From Patescibacteria group bacterium (lineage in GTDB: Bacteria > Patescibacteria > Microgenomatia > Daviesbacterales > UBA10151), in NCBI GenBank assembly GCA_023487645.1, contig JAMDBX010000012.1, positions 1 through 15,156 on the forward strand: 15,156 nt of DNA, in the 5' to 3' direction. Shown here one piece after another: positions 1 through 6,699 of this stretch. Both the position numbers and the translations under genes were made by a program. How positions within the stretch are numbered: position 1 is the stretch's first letter; each line of letters begins with the position of its first letter. The notes under the pieces are model-generated. The model had not been told where the DNA came from. It did no database searches and saw nothing but the letters and a program-made list of their open reading frames with translations.

Positions 1-2
1 AT

Positions 3-59
3 CCCACAGCCCTCCTAAGAGAGATTAACAGGTTAGGGAGACAGTTGGCAAAAGGTTGA
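3..59 (+). CDS. C-terminal tail of a truncated plus-strand gene
   Basis: Frame 3 is open from the window edge to a TGA at 57-59. It encodes PTALLREINRLGRQLAKG, a plausible amphipathic, basic C-terminal helix. The gene body lies outside the window, so no function can be given. An 18-codon open stretch can occur by chance. The peptide composition, and a hairpin between this stop and the convergent trxB stop, make a real gene end somewhat more likely than not. Confidence 0.35.
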   Translation, partial: PTALLREINRLGRQLAKG

Positions 60-92
60 AATTTGGGTCGGATTTTAGATGATTCAATGATA

Positions 93-106
93 CCTACTTC
101 GGTAGG
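93..106. terminator. UUCG-capped hairpin between convergent gene ends
   Basis: A perfect 5-bp stem (CCTAC/GTAGG) is closed by a TTCG tetraloop on the plus strand. It sits between the presumed plus-strand gene end at 59 and the trxB stop at 170. Neither side has a clean U-tract, so it may be a weak terminator or an mRNA 3'-end stabiliser rather than a classical intrinsic terminator. Confidence 0.35.
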
Positions 107-169
107 ATTCTCTCATGATGCATAACGATCCCTATCTAAAAGTCAAAAGTGAAATTGTAATTTTAAATT

Positions 170-1105
170 CTAAATTTTTAATTTTGAATTTTGTTCTAAG
201 TACTCTTCCGCATCTAAGGCGGCTTTACACCCGGCACCGGCGGCGGTGACTGCCTGGCGGTAATGCCAGTCAGCCACATCCCCAGCAATAAAGACTCCGG
301 GGATTGAAGAACGAGTTTCCTCAGTGACCACGATATAACCCAAATCATTTAGCTTCAGTTGGTCTTTTAAAAAATCAGTGTTGGGCCGATGACCGATGGC
401 CACAAATACTCCGTCAGTTTCCATCTCCTGGACTACTCCGGTTTTGAGATTTTTTATTTTTACCCCTGTTACCTTATCCTCACCCAAAACCTCTTCAACT
501 GAATTGTCAAAAAGAAAGGTGACATTGGGTTTTTGCTTGACCAACTTCTGCAAGGCTGCCTGGGCTTTTAAGGTTTCCCTGCGGTGGACGACAGTTATTG
601 AGGTAGCATATTTGGAGAGATGTTGGGCCTCTCTCATAGCAGCATCACCTCCCCCAACCACCACTACCTTTTTATCTTTAAAAAAAGGACCGTCACAGAC
701 GGCACAAGCAGAAACCCCCCGGCCGATCAACCGCTGTTCCGAAGGCAAACCCAGCCATTTAGCCGAAGCCCCACTGGCAATAATTACCGCCGAGACAGAC
801 AGTTTTTGACTTTCCGTTTTAATTTCCAAAGCCGGCTGGGTAAAATCAACTGAGATGACATCCTCTTCGATGAATTTAGTCCCAAATTTCTCCGCCTGCT
901 TTCTTAGAAGCAACATTAACTCCCTTCCCTGAATACCTTCGGGAAACCCCGGGAAATCGTCAACATCGGTAGTTAAAGTCAACTGCCCTCCGGGAGTACG
1001 TCCGGAGATTACCACTGGGTTTAAATTACCCCGGGCAGCATAGATGGCGGCGGTTAAACCCGCCGGCCCGGAGCCAATAATTGCCAATCTGTGATTTTCT
1101 TCCAT
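170..1105 (-). CDS. trxB: Thioredoxin reductase (NADPH, FAD)
   Basis: This cytosolic flavoenzyme passes electrons from NADPH through FAD to a CxxC disulfide and on to thioredoxin. The 311-aa length is normal for the low-Mr bacterial type. Visible motifs are the N-terminal FAD Rossmann loop GSGPAG (residues 11-16), the redox pair CAVC (C134/C137) followed by D138, the NADPH-binding loop GGGDAA (151-156), HRR (174-176, expected to hold the NADPH 2'-phosphate), and a C-terminal GVFIAGDV FAD motif. The start is the ATG at 1105. A GTGAGG ribosome site upstream lies inside the last codons of the 1115-1384 gene, and only 9 nt separate its stop from this ATG, so the two genes look translationally coupled. 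No thioredoxin gene is visible in the window. Ferredoxin/flavodoxin-NADP reductase relatives are excluded by the CAVC motif. Confidence 0.96.
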   Translation of the reverse strand: MEENHRLAIIGSGPAGLTAAIYAARGNLNPVVISGRTPGGQLTLTTDVDDFPGFPEGIQGRELMLLLRKQAEKFGTKFIEEDVISVDFTQPALEIKTESQKLSVSAVIIASGASAKWLGLPSEQRLIGRGVSACAVCDGPFFKDKKVVVVGGGDAAMREAQHLSKYATSITVVHRRETLKAQAALQKLVKQKPNVTFLFDNSVEEVLGEDKVTGVKIKNLKTGVVQEMETDGVFVAIGHRPNTDFLKDQLKLNDLGYIVVTEETRSSIPGVFIAGDVADWHYRQAVTAAGAGCKAALDAEEYLEQNSKLKI

Positions 1106-1114
1106 ATGACTTTT

Positions 1115-1384
1115 TTACCTCACCCTTTGTCCGGAAACACTTGTTTTTGTAGGTGTGGGAGTCAGACGCCGCGGCGAGACAGTCGGACTGGCCGAGGGAC
1201 TGGCTGTTGGTGTCGCGGTAATTGTCGGAGTCGGGGTTGGTGTCGGTGTTAAAACTTGTGGGGTCTGAGTAACCACAGGTTGGGACACAGGTGCTGCCTG
1301 GAATTTCTGTCTTAACCAAATAAGATACCCGGAAATTAAAATAATAATCAGGATAATTACTAAAACAGTTACATTTCGGTTCAT
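1115..1384 (-). CDS. Small membrane-anchored Thr/Pro-rich protein
   Basis: The protein has 89 aa. Residues 5-25 form one strongly hydrophobic segment (VTVLVIILIIILISGYLIWL) after a short MNRN start. The rest is a low-complexity tail rich in Thr, Pro and Ser (TPTPTPTPT repeats) that probably faces outside the cell. No catalytic domain is visible, and the function is unknown. The start ATG has a strong GGAGGTG Shine-Dalgarno sequence 6 nt upstream. It is the first gene of a two-gene operon with trxB. Thr/Pro-rich spacers like this are common in Patescibacteria surface proteins, which is where the lineage hint comes from. It could be a stalk or anchor that has lost its partner domain. Confidence 0.8.
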   Translation of the reverse strand: MNRNVTVLVIILIIILISGYLIWLRQKFQAAPVSQPVVTQTPQVLTPTPTPTPTITATPTASPSASPTVSPRRLTPTPTKTSVSGQRVR

Positions 1385-1417
1385 ATTTTCACCTCCAACT
1401 AGGCAGCGGGTTAAAGT

Positions 1418-1447
1418 ATTTTAGCAGTACTAAAACACAAACGACAA
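1418..1447 (-). promoter_or_regulatory. Promoter of the 1384-trxB operon
   Basis: On the minus strand, TTGTCG (1447-1442) is followed after 18 nt by TAAAAT (1423-1418). This gives a start near 1411 and a leader of about 27 nt carrying GGAGGTG. The -35 box is the reverse complement of the bases used by the divergent mgtA promoter, so the two promoters overlap. Confidence 0.55.
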
Positions 1448-1468
1448 GACCTGAAATATTTGTATAAT
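1441..1468 (+). promoter_or_regulatory. mgtA promoter, predicting a leaderless mRNA
   Basis: ACGACA (1441-1446), a 16-nt spacer, then a perfect TATAAT (1463-1468). The A of the mgtA ATG (1475) lies 7 nt after the -10 box, at the expected transcription start. No Shine-Dalgarno sequence is present. There is therefore no room for an Mg2+-sensing leader of the kind known upstream of some mgt genes. Confidence 0.6.
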
Positions 1469-1474
1469 AAAATA

Positions 1475-3991
1475 ATGAATCTGCCCTACAAAGGAGACTA
1501 TCTACATTGGCAAAAGGAAGAACTTTTTTCCCAGTTAAAAACATGCGAACAGGGTTTAAGTGAAGCGGAAGTTTTGACCAGGCATAAACTCTACGGCCAA
1601 AACATTATCGCCAGTAAAAAAATTAGCGCCCCAAAACTTTTTTTCCGCCAATTTAAAGATAATCCCTTAATCCTTATTTTAGCAGCTGCTACCTTTGTTT
1701 CTTTTTTACTAGGACAGCAGATAAGCTCTTACTATATTTTTTCCATGATCCTTTTAAGCGTTGTTTTAGGTTTTTGGAATGAATATTTTGCCCAAAAAAC
1801 CATCGAAACACTTTTAAAGAAAATTTCCCTGGAGGCAGTGGTCATTAGAAATGGTGAAAAAAAAGACATTCCCGTAGCTCATCTGACCATTGGTGATATT
1901 GTCCTGCTTGCCCCGGGAAGCGTGGTACCGGCGGATTTACGCTTAATTGAGGCCAACAGTTTAGAGATCGACCAGGCGGCCTTGACCGGAGAGTCAAAGA
2001 CGGTACCCAAAACCGACCAAACCCTTTCCTCTGTCCCCTCTGATATCAACCAAATGAAAAACATCGCCTTTATGGGCACCACCATCCGCAGCGGATGGGG
2101 CAAAGGAGTGGTTGTGGCTGTCGGAAAAATAACCGAGTTTGGAAAAATTTCCCAGTCGGTTTCTTATATCAAACCGGAAACAAGTTTCCAAAACGGCTTA
2201 ACAAAATTTGGCAATTTCTTGATAAAAGTCATTTTGATTCTTACGGCTGTCATTTTTGGTGTCAATGCCCTGCTTGGCCATCATCTTTTAGAGTCGGTAC
2301 TTTTTTCCCTGGCCATTGCCGTCGGTTTAACTCCCGAACTATTACCGGTCATTGTCACCGTCAGCCTGGCTCACGGAGCGGGAAAACTGGCCAAAAAGGA
2401 GGTCTTAGTCAAACAGCTTATTGCCATTGAAAACCTGGGAAATATGGACGTGCTTTGTACCGATAAAACTGGAACTTTAACCGAGGGAAAAATCCGACTT
2501 ATTGATTATATTGACCGCTCGGGAAAACGTGATAACCAAATCTTAACTTACTCCCTACTTTGTAATAGTGCAGTTATCCATCATAAGATTATCGGCAATA
2601 CCATCGACAGTGCCATCTGGGAATATGCCCTCAAGAACAATATTTCTCCAGATAAAGAGATCGAAAAAATTTACGAGGAACCTTTCGATTACAGCAAAAG
2701 GTTGATGTTTACAGTAATTTCCCAAAAGAAAAGGAAAACTATGATTATCAAAGGGGCTCCGGAGGAGGTGCTTAACCTTTGTGAAGATAGCCATAAAAAA
2801 ACGCTTCTGGATGTGTTTCAAGCCTTAGGCCAAGGGGGTTATCATGTAATTGCCTTAGCCCAAAAAAAAGCCAGCAAGAAAGATTCCTATAACTGGAAAG
2901 ACTTGGAAAAATTAGAGTTTTTAGGATTTGTTACTTTTTTGGATATCCCCAAAAAAACAACCAAAGAGGCCCTCACTACCTTACAAAACTTAAATGTAGC
3001 GGTCAAAGTAATCACCGGGGATGGCGAACTTGTCACCCGTAAAATTTGCAACGAGGTCGGCATGGAAGTTGCCAACCTCATGCTGGGATCGCAAATTGAC
3101 AACCTGTCCGACTCCCAACTCGCTGCTCTGGTAAACAATACTAATGTCTTTGCCCGGGTTTCTCCGGAACAAAAATTACGGATTATTCAAGCATTACAAC
3201 AAAATGGCCATACTGTAGGTTACATGGGTGACGGAATTAACGATGTTCCCTCACTACACGGAGCCGATGTCGGAATCTCCGTCAGTTCAGCCGTGGATGT
3301 AGCTAAAAGCACCGCTTCAGTGGTACTGATGCGCAAAAGTTTGGAGGTAATTGCCGAAGGGATTATGGAGGGCCGGCGTATCTTTAACAACACCATTAAA
3401 TATATTTTAATGGGTACCAGTTCTAATTTCGGCAATATGTTTTCTGCTGCCGGGGCCTCTTTTTTCCTGCCCTTTTTACCCATGACCGCAGCCCAAATCT
3501 TATTAACTAACGGACTTTACGATATTTCCCAGTTGACCATCCCCTCGGATAACGTTGATCCGGAATCATTAGTCAAACCCCGGCACTGGAACATTAATTT
3601 TATCAAACATTATATGGTTTTCTTCGGCCCGATCAGCTCGCTTTATGATTTTTTAACTTTCGGGGTCATGATTTTCCTATTTCATGCCAAAGGTGCATTT
3701 TTCCAAACGGGTTGGTTTATCGAATCGCTGGCTACGGAAATTTTAGTGGTTTTTGTTATTCGCACAGGCAGGACCCCCTTTTTTAAAAGCCGTCCTGGTA
3801 ATTGGCTAGCCTTAACCTGCTTAGGTATTGTGCTAGCAGGTATTGCTCTACCATTTACGCCCTTTTCATCGTCACTGGGTTTCATTCCGCCCCCACCTTT
3901 ATATTTTTTAGTTTTAATTATTTTGGTTAGTACCTATTTAATTTTAGTAGAAACCAGTAAAAAACTTTTTTTAAAAAAATACACTATGTAA
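1475..3991 (+). CDS. mgtA: Magnesium-translocating P-type ATPase (MgtA/MgtB family)
   Basis: This inner-membrane ATP-driven cation pump is expected to import Mg2+. It has 838 aa, slightly shorter than E. coli MgtA at about 898. In order: an N-terminal cation-ATPase segment, the TM1-2 hairpin, the actuator-domain TGES (171-174), the phosphorylation motif DKTGTLTE (Asp330), the P-domain hinge GDGIND (585-590, with D586 and D590), and a C-terminal membrane domain. That domain contains SSNFGNMFSAAGASFFLPFLPM and GLYDISQLTIPSDNVDPE-like segments, which match the MgtA/MgtB group rather than Ca2+ or Na+/K+ pumps. The open frame extends to a TTG at 1460, but this overlaps the -10 box, so the ATG at 1475 is preferred. 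The gene ends 5 nt before the convergent 3997 gene, without a visible terminator. Substrate specificity is inferred from the family. Confidence 0.93.
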   Translation: MNLPYKGDYLHWQKEELFSQLKTCEQGLSEAEVLTRHKLYGQNIIASKKISAPKLFFRQFKDNPLILILAAATFVSFLLGQQISSYYIFSMILLSVVLGFWNEYFAQKTIETLLKKISLEAVVIRNGEKKDIPVAHLTIGDIVLLAPGSVVPADLRLIEANSLEIDQAALTGESKTVPKTDQTLSSVPSDINQMKNIAFMGTTIRSGWGKGVVVAVGKITEFGKISQSVSYIKPETSFQNGLTKFGNFLIKVILILTAVIFGVNALLGHHLLESVLFSLAIAVGLTPELLPVIVTVSLAHGAGKLAKKEVLVKQLIAIENLGNMDVLCTDKTGTLTEGKIRLIDYIDRSGKRDNQILTYSLLCNSAVIHHKIIGNTIDSAIWEYALKNNISPDKEIEKIYEEPFDYSKRLMFTVISQKKRKTMIIKGAPEEVLNLCEDSHKKTLLDVFQALGQGGYHVIALAQKKASKKDSYNWKDLEKLEFLGFVTFLDIPKKTTKEALTTLQNLNVAVKVITGDGELVTRKICNEVGMEVANLMLGSQIDNLSDSQLAALVNNTNVFARVSPEQKLRIIQALQQNGHTVGYMGDGINDVPSLHGADVGISVSSAVDVAKSTASVVLMRKSLEVIAEGIMEGRRIFNNTIKYILMGTSSNFGNMFSAAGASFFLPFLPMTAAQILLTNGLYDISQLTIPSDNVDPESLVKPRHWNINFIKHYMVFFGPISSLYDFLTFGVMIFLFHAKGAFFQTGWFIESLATEILVVFVIRTGRTPFFKSRPGNWLALTCLGIVLAGIALPFTPFSSSLGFIPPPPLYFLVLIILVSTYLILVETSKKLFLKKYTM

Positions 3992-3996
3992 CACAC

Positions 3997-4638
3997 TCAT
4001 CGGCGCCGACGTTTTTTAGTAGAAGCTTTTCCACCCTTTTGTCCGGCGGCAGGAAAATAACCTTCCCGATAACCTTGTGAAGGCGTAAAACGAACTTTTG
4101 ACTTGGGTGGAACTTGTGTACTTGTCACTTGGTTGGCACCATAATTTTCTAAAATCCGGCTAACTTCGCGTTCGTCACCGCGCAGTACCGGGACAATCAG
4201 CAAAATCTCTCCCCGGCGGATGCTTTCTTCATAAAGCCGGGCTTCGGATTCTGGCACCCCCAAAGAAGCTAAGGCCCCCAAAAATCCTCCGGCCAGAACT
4301 CCGGTGGTAGCTCCGGAAACAGTCGTGGCAGCAGCTCCAGTCAATCCCAAAGAAGTTGCCAACGGACCTCCGATAAATAGAACTCCCAAGCCCGGGACAA
4401 CACCTGTAGCTACCAACAAGCCGGCCAAAGCTCCCAACACCCCCCCAGCTACTGCTCCGGATATTGTATCCCGGGCAATAATGTCTTCCTCTTGACCAAC
4501 CCCCTCCTTTACCTTATTCATATCCCGCATTACCAAAGAAATATCTTTGGGATTATAGCCAAAATCTTCAAGGCTCGAGAGGGCATCCTCGGCATCACTT
4601 TTATTGGTAAAAACCCCTAAAATCACCCGGTCATCCAT
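3997..4638 (-). CDS. YflT/general-stress-17M-like protein with glycine-zipper membrane hairpin
   Basis: The protein has 213 aa. The N-terminus (VILGVFTNKSDAEDALSSLEDFGY..DISLVMRD) resembles the YflT/GSP17M fold, a ferredoxin-like alpha/beta domain that begins by recognising a 'nksdAe.Av..L...Gy' pattern. The middle, roughly residues 56-125, is a Gly/Ala-rich hydrophobic segment with repeated GxxxG spacing (GGVLGALAGLLVATG, GGFLGALASLG) and probably forms a membrane hairpin. The C-terminus is highly basic, ending in KKRRRR. An ATG at 4638 is chosen over an upstream TTG at 4644 because a GGGGG ribosome site lies 7 nt before the ATG but only 1 nt before the TTG. The role is unknown; relatives are stress-associated. 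Similar proteins are often annotated as low-temperature-induced or DUF1269-like. Confidence 0.75.
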   Translation of the reverse strand: MDDRVILGVFTNKSDAEDALSSLEDFGYNPKDISLVMRDMNKVKEGVGQEEDIIARDTISGAVAGGVLGALAGLLVATGVVPGLGVLFIGGPLATSLGLTGAAATTVSGATTGVLAGGFLGALASLGVPESEARLYEESIRRGEILLIVPVLRGDEREVSRILENYGANQVTSTQVPPKSKVRFTPSQGYREGYFPAAGQKGGKASTKKRRRR

Positions 4639-4662
4639 TACCAATCCCCCTTTTCTTTAAAC

Positions 4663-4690
4663 ATCCTAGAACTTACGGATAAAATCTCAA
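4663..4690 (-). promoter_or_regulatory. Promoter of the YflT-like gene
   Basis: On the minus strand, TTGAGA (4690-4685), a 16-nt spacer, then TAGGAT (4668-4663). The predicted leader is about 18 nt and contains the GGGGG ribosome site. This is a conventional leadered promoter, unlike its plus-strand neighbour. Confidence 0.5.
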
Positions 4691-4750
4691 TGAAAAGAGG
4701 GTAAGAATTGGTTAAGAAAAAAACATTGCCTCTTATAATGTATTTCACCC

Positions 4751-4779
4751 TTGACAAGTGTCTTATAGTAAGATATTAT
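4751..4779 (+). promoter_or_regulatory. Consensus sigma-70 promoter, leaderless output
   Basis: A perfect TTGACA (4751-4756), a 17-nt spacer and TATTAT (4774-4779) place the transcription start at 4786-4787, on the ATG of the downstream ORF. The region between has no Shine-Dalgarno sequence. Confidence 0.65.
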
Positions 4780-4786
4780 TAGCTTC

Positions 4787-5026
4787 ATGACTATAGAACA
4801 AGACAAATTTATTGCTGTGGCAACAGACTTACACGATGCAAGAGAAAAATCTGCTGAGGCTTCAAAAGACCTTATAAGAACTCGAGAAACAGACATTTTT
4901 AATGGAACACGCGTTGTATTTAATGGGGGTTCTAGAGAAATTTTAGTAGAAAATGCAGCTCCCACTCCCCAACAAAGGACAGAAAAACCAGATGATTTCT
5001 GGGGCATTGTTGAAAGTAATATTTAA
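4787..5026 (+). CDS. Small hypothetical protein, 79 aa
   Basis: This is a charged, soluble protein (MTIEQDKFIAVATDLHDARE..) with a helical N-terminal half rich in Ala, Asp, Glu and Lys. It has a basic middle, a Pro/Gln patch (APTPQQRTEKP) and the end DDFWGIVESNI. No family is recognised and no signal peptide or membrane segment is visible. It is favoured over the 106-aa minus-strand frame that overlaps it because a near-consensus promoter points exactly at its ATG and its composition is protein-like. Its stop codon (5024-5026) overlaps by two bases the stop of the convergent small ORF at 5023-5121. Confidence 0.65.
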   Translation: MTIEQDKFIAVATDLHDAREKSAEASKDLIRTRETDIFNGTRVVFNGGSREILVENAAPTPQQRTEKPDDFWGIVESNI

Positions 5027-5121
5027 TTTTTACCACTTCTTTTTTTAAGTAAATTTTGGGCTAAAGTAGCAGCAAAGGCCACAAAAACTCCGATACCAAT
5101 CTTGGAAAAAAATAGGTAAAT
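5023..5121 (-). CDS. Tiny membrane protein with apparent ATT start
   Basis: The frame encodes about 32 aa (IYLFFSKIGIGVFVAFAAT.., ending KKRSGKN). It is a single hydrophobic segment with a basic tail, as expected of a small membrane protein with the tail inside. No ATG, GTG or TTG is available at the 5' end, because the frame opens after an in-frame TAA. The first plausible start is ATT at 5121-5119, which overlaps the upstream gene's TAA as TAATT, mimicking the TAATG reinitiation junction. This arrangement is seen directly; use of ATT as an initiator is inference. It could instead be a decayed gene. Confidence 0.4.
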   Translation of the reverse strand: MYLFFSKIGIGVFVAFAATLAQNLLKKRSGKN

Positions 5122-5261
5122 TAGCTTTTCGCTGCCTTAGTTAATCCATAAAGGGCAATAAATAACCATATTATATTAAGCCCAACTGAAGGTAAAGCAT
5201 AGTGGATGGCTGAATTAATGATAATCCCCACAGCCCCAAATAAATTTAAAGGCTGATTCAT
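5121..5261 (-). CDS. Small membrane protein, 46 aa (CBU_0592-like C-terminal part)
   Basis: The frame MNQPLNLFGAVGIIINSAIH.. continues YALPSVGLNIIWLFIALYGL and ends TKAAKS. It has two hydrophobic helices separated by a short HYALPS turn. The pattern 'NLiGalGliiNs..h.a.PSv.lNiiWl.iAlygl' is what I remember of the C-terminal half of the CBU_0592-type small membrane proteins; this is unverified. TATAAT at 5280-5275 (minus) would give a leader of only about 7 nt, and no Shine-Dalgarno sequence is visible. The stop overlaps the candidate ATT start of the next ORF, suggesting a two-gene coupled unit. The function is unknown. Confidence 0.6.
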   Translation of the reverse strand: MNQPLNLFGAVGIIINSAIHYALPSVGLNIIWLFIALYGLTKAAKS

Positions 5262-5282
5262 AAACCATATCTTTATTATAAA

Positions 5283-5651
5283 CTAGTAAAAACCCTTCGG
5301 ATCAACAAAACCCTTTCTGAGATTTTTAATTCTTTGTATTGTTAAATAATGGGCAAAGAGGACTTCGACATAGTTTAAATCATCCCGAAGTTCTAAAACT
5401 GAAGCAACTGTATAACCTCGTATCCTTAAGTATGTAGCCCAGTTGTCAGAGGGTATAAAACCTGACGGCTTCTCTATACCTAACGGTTGTCTTATCTTTT
5501 CTGTAAAAGCATCAGCTGCTGCCTGCTTGTACCCCAAAGTGTCAATTATATTTTGGAAAAAATTATCTGTTATTTGTTGAATTGTTTCATCTTCTCCTGT
5601 AATGATTTTAAAAGGCTTGGGAACTATGGGTAATGCTTCTTTTCCACTCAT
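5283..5651 (-). CDS. Hypothetical protein, 122 aa
   Basis: A soluble, mostly helical protein starting MSGKEALPIVPKPFKIITGE and ending KGFVDPKGFY. It contains an ETIQQITDNFFQNIIDTLGY helix and a C-terminal helix with NLRKGF. It has no signal peptide, membrane segment, metal motif or known family. Its ATG is 9 nt after an extended -10 (TGCTATAAT) with no Shine-Dalgarno sequence, so the mRNA is probably leaderless or nearly so. The small membrane-protein pair at 5121-5261 and 5023-5121 lies directly downstream on the same strand, 21 nt after the stop, and may be co-transcribed. Confidence 0.7.
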   Translation of the reverse strand: MSGKEALPIVPKPFKIITGEDETIQQITDNFFQNIIDTLGYKQAAADAFTEKIRQPLGIEKPSGFIPSDNWATYLRIRGYTVASVLELRDDLNYVEVLFAHYLTIQRIKNLRKGFVDPKGFY

Positions 5652-5659
5652 TAACCAGG

Positions 5660-5668
5660 ATTATAGCA
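5660..5668 (-). promoter_or_regulatory. Extended -10 promoter for the 122-aa gene
   Basis: On the minus strand, TGCTATAAT (5668-5660) is a textbook extended -10. A good -35 at normal spacing is not visible, which is expected for extended -10 promoters. The start codon is 9 nt downstream. The 240-nt interval 5652-5891 otherwise holds only the divergent promoter of the 5892 gene and no convincing gene. Confidence 0.55.
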
Positions 5669-5856
5669 TGAGATTTTAAGACAAATTTCAGCTCGAGAAT
5701 CGTAACTTTAATATAAGCAGAGCTTGCTGCTTCGCAGTAACCACTCAATTGTATTTTATTATCAATGCTTTCTCTGACTTTAGGCTTGCTATAGTCCTGA
5801 GTGTCATCGAAGGATAGCTCAAATCCGAGAAGAAATAGAAAAAGTGAAGCCAAAGA

Positions 5857-5885
5857 TTGTGAATGTTTCTACTCTTTGATATTCT
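5857..5885 (+). promoter_or_regulatory. Promoter of the PsbP-like gene, leaderless
   Basis: TTGTGA (5857-5862), a 17-nt spacer and TATTCT (5880-5885). The ATG at 5892 is 7 nt after the -10 box, and AACTT precedes it with no Shine-Dalgarno sequence. Confidence 0.5.
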
Positions 5886-5891
5886 TAACTT

Positions 5892-6638
5892 ATGGAAAAT
5901 GAAATTCAACCAAACATTCCGCCAGTTCAACCCACACTTCAAACTCCAGCTCCTGTCCCATCCCAATCATCCATTAACTGGTCAAAAAATCTGTTATTTA
6001 TAATATTAGGATTGATTGTCGTTGCAGGATCAGTTTTTGCAGGCATTCAAATAGGTAAAAGCCAAACACCAAGTCAACAACCAATTGTTATACAACCAAC
6101 AGCTTCACCGACTCAGGTAGTAACTAATCCAATAACTATACCTACATCAACAACAAGCCCCACTATTAACCCAACTACGAACTGGCAATCATACACAAGT
6201 AGCAAATACAGCTTTTCTTTTAAATATCCTCTAGATTACAAAGTTACAGCCTCTCCAGTTACTGGCAATCAATACAATGTTATTGTTGACCAAAAAACAA
6301 ATACTAGCGAAGCAGGATTAGTACCGATTCAGCTAAGCATAAATATGGCAACGAATGAGAGTGGAAATCCTTTAGTCATAACCACAATAAAAGAGGCAGA
6401 AACTCACTATATAAAAAGTTTTAGCAGTAATTTGGTAACTAGAAAAGATATTACTGTCGCCAATCATCCTGCAGTTTCAATAACTGGTGTACTTGCAGGC
6501 TCTGGCCCTGGTGAAGGAAGTTTTCTACATTACACTCTTGTCCAACTTAATAATGAAGTTTTGGTTATCCAACTGGGAAACAAAAGCTATCAAAGCGTAT
6601 TTGACCAAATTCTCTCTACTTTCAAATTCACTAACTAA
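5892..6638 (+). CDS. Membrane-anchored PsbP-like/DUF-type exported protein
   Basis: The protein has 248 aa. Its order is a Pro/Gln/Ser-rich cytoplasmic N-terminus (1-30), one transmembrane segment (about 33-53, LLFIILGLIVVAGSVFAG), a Thr/Pro/Ser-rich spacer (about 58-100), then a globular C-terminal domain. The domain begins WQSYTSSKYSFSFKYPLDY and ends SVFDQILSTFKFTN. The 'W..Y.s.kYsFsfkYP' entry and the 'fdqIlsTFkF' exit are typical of the PsbP-like fold found in many bacterial lipoproteins and anchored proteins. The domain would sit outside the membrane; its ligand is unknown. An inverted repeat follows the stop at 6655-6681. Confidence 0.75.
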   Translation: MENEIQPNIPPVQPTLQTPAPVPSQSSINWSKNLLFIILGLIVVAGSVFAGIQIGKSQTPSQQPIVIQPTASPTQVVTNPITIPTSTTSPTINPTTNWQSYTSSKYSFSFKYPLDYKVTASPVTGNQYNVIVDQKTNTSEAGLVPIQLSINMATNESGNPLVITTIKEAETHYIKSFSSNLVTRKDITVANHPAVSITGVLAGSGPGEGSFLHYTLVQLNNEVLVIQLGNKSYQSVFDQILSTFKFTN

Positions 6639-6654
6639 ATTTTACTTCAGCACT

Positions 6655-6681
6655 CCAAGTTTTGAATGAGGCTAAACTTGG
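6655..6681. terminator. Perfect 8-bp inverted repeat after the PsbP-like gene
   Basis: CCAAGTTT (6655-6662) and AAACTTGG (6674-6681) flank an 11-nt loop. It lies 16 nt after the stop of the 5892 gene and just beyond the tRNA remnant at 6700, so it could end transcripts from both directions. There is no U-tract on either side, so intrinsic termination is uncertain. Confidence 0.4.
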
Positions 6682-6699
6682 TATATTAAGTGCCACTTG

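Noticed and set aside
1140..1260. Apparent tandem repeats around the Thr/Pro codons of the small anchored protein.
   Set aside because: They are explained by low-complexity TPTPTP coding; no regular DNA-level period or CRISPR-like spacing is present.
4687..5007. A 106-aa minus-strand open frame overlapping the 4787-5026 gene.
   Set aside because: It lacks a ribosome site or promoter and has irregular composition; the plus-strand frame has a near-consensus promoter at its ATG.
5812..5880. Short plus-strand open stretch RIAQIREEIEKVKPKIVNVS ending in TGA just before the 5892 gene.
   Set aside because: It is protein-like but only about 23 codons with no start codon, and it overlaps the promoter of the next gene; at most a gene remnant.
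5608..5966. Two minus-strand frames (81 and 73 codons) between the 122-aa gene and the PsbP-like gene.
   Set aside because: They overlap the start regions of both neighbours and the divergent promoters, and they show no domain or ribosome site.
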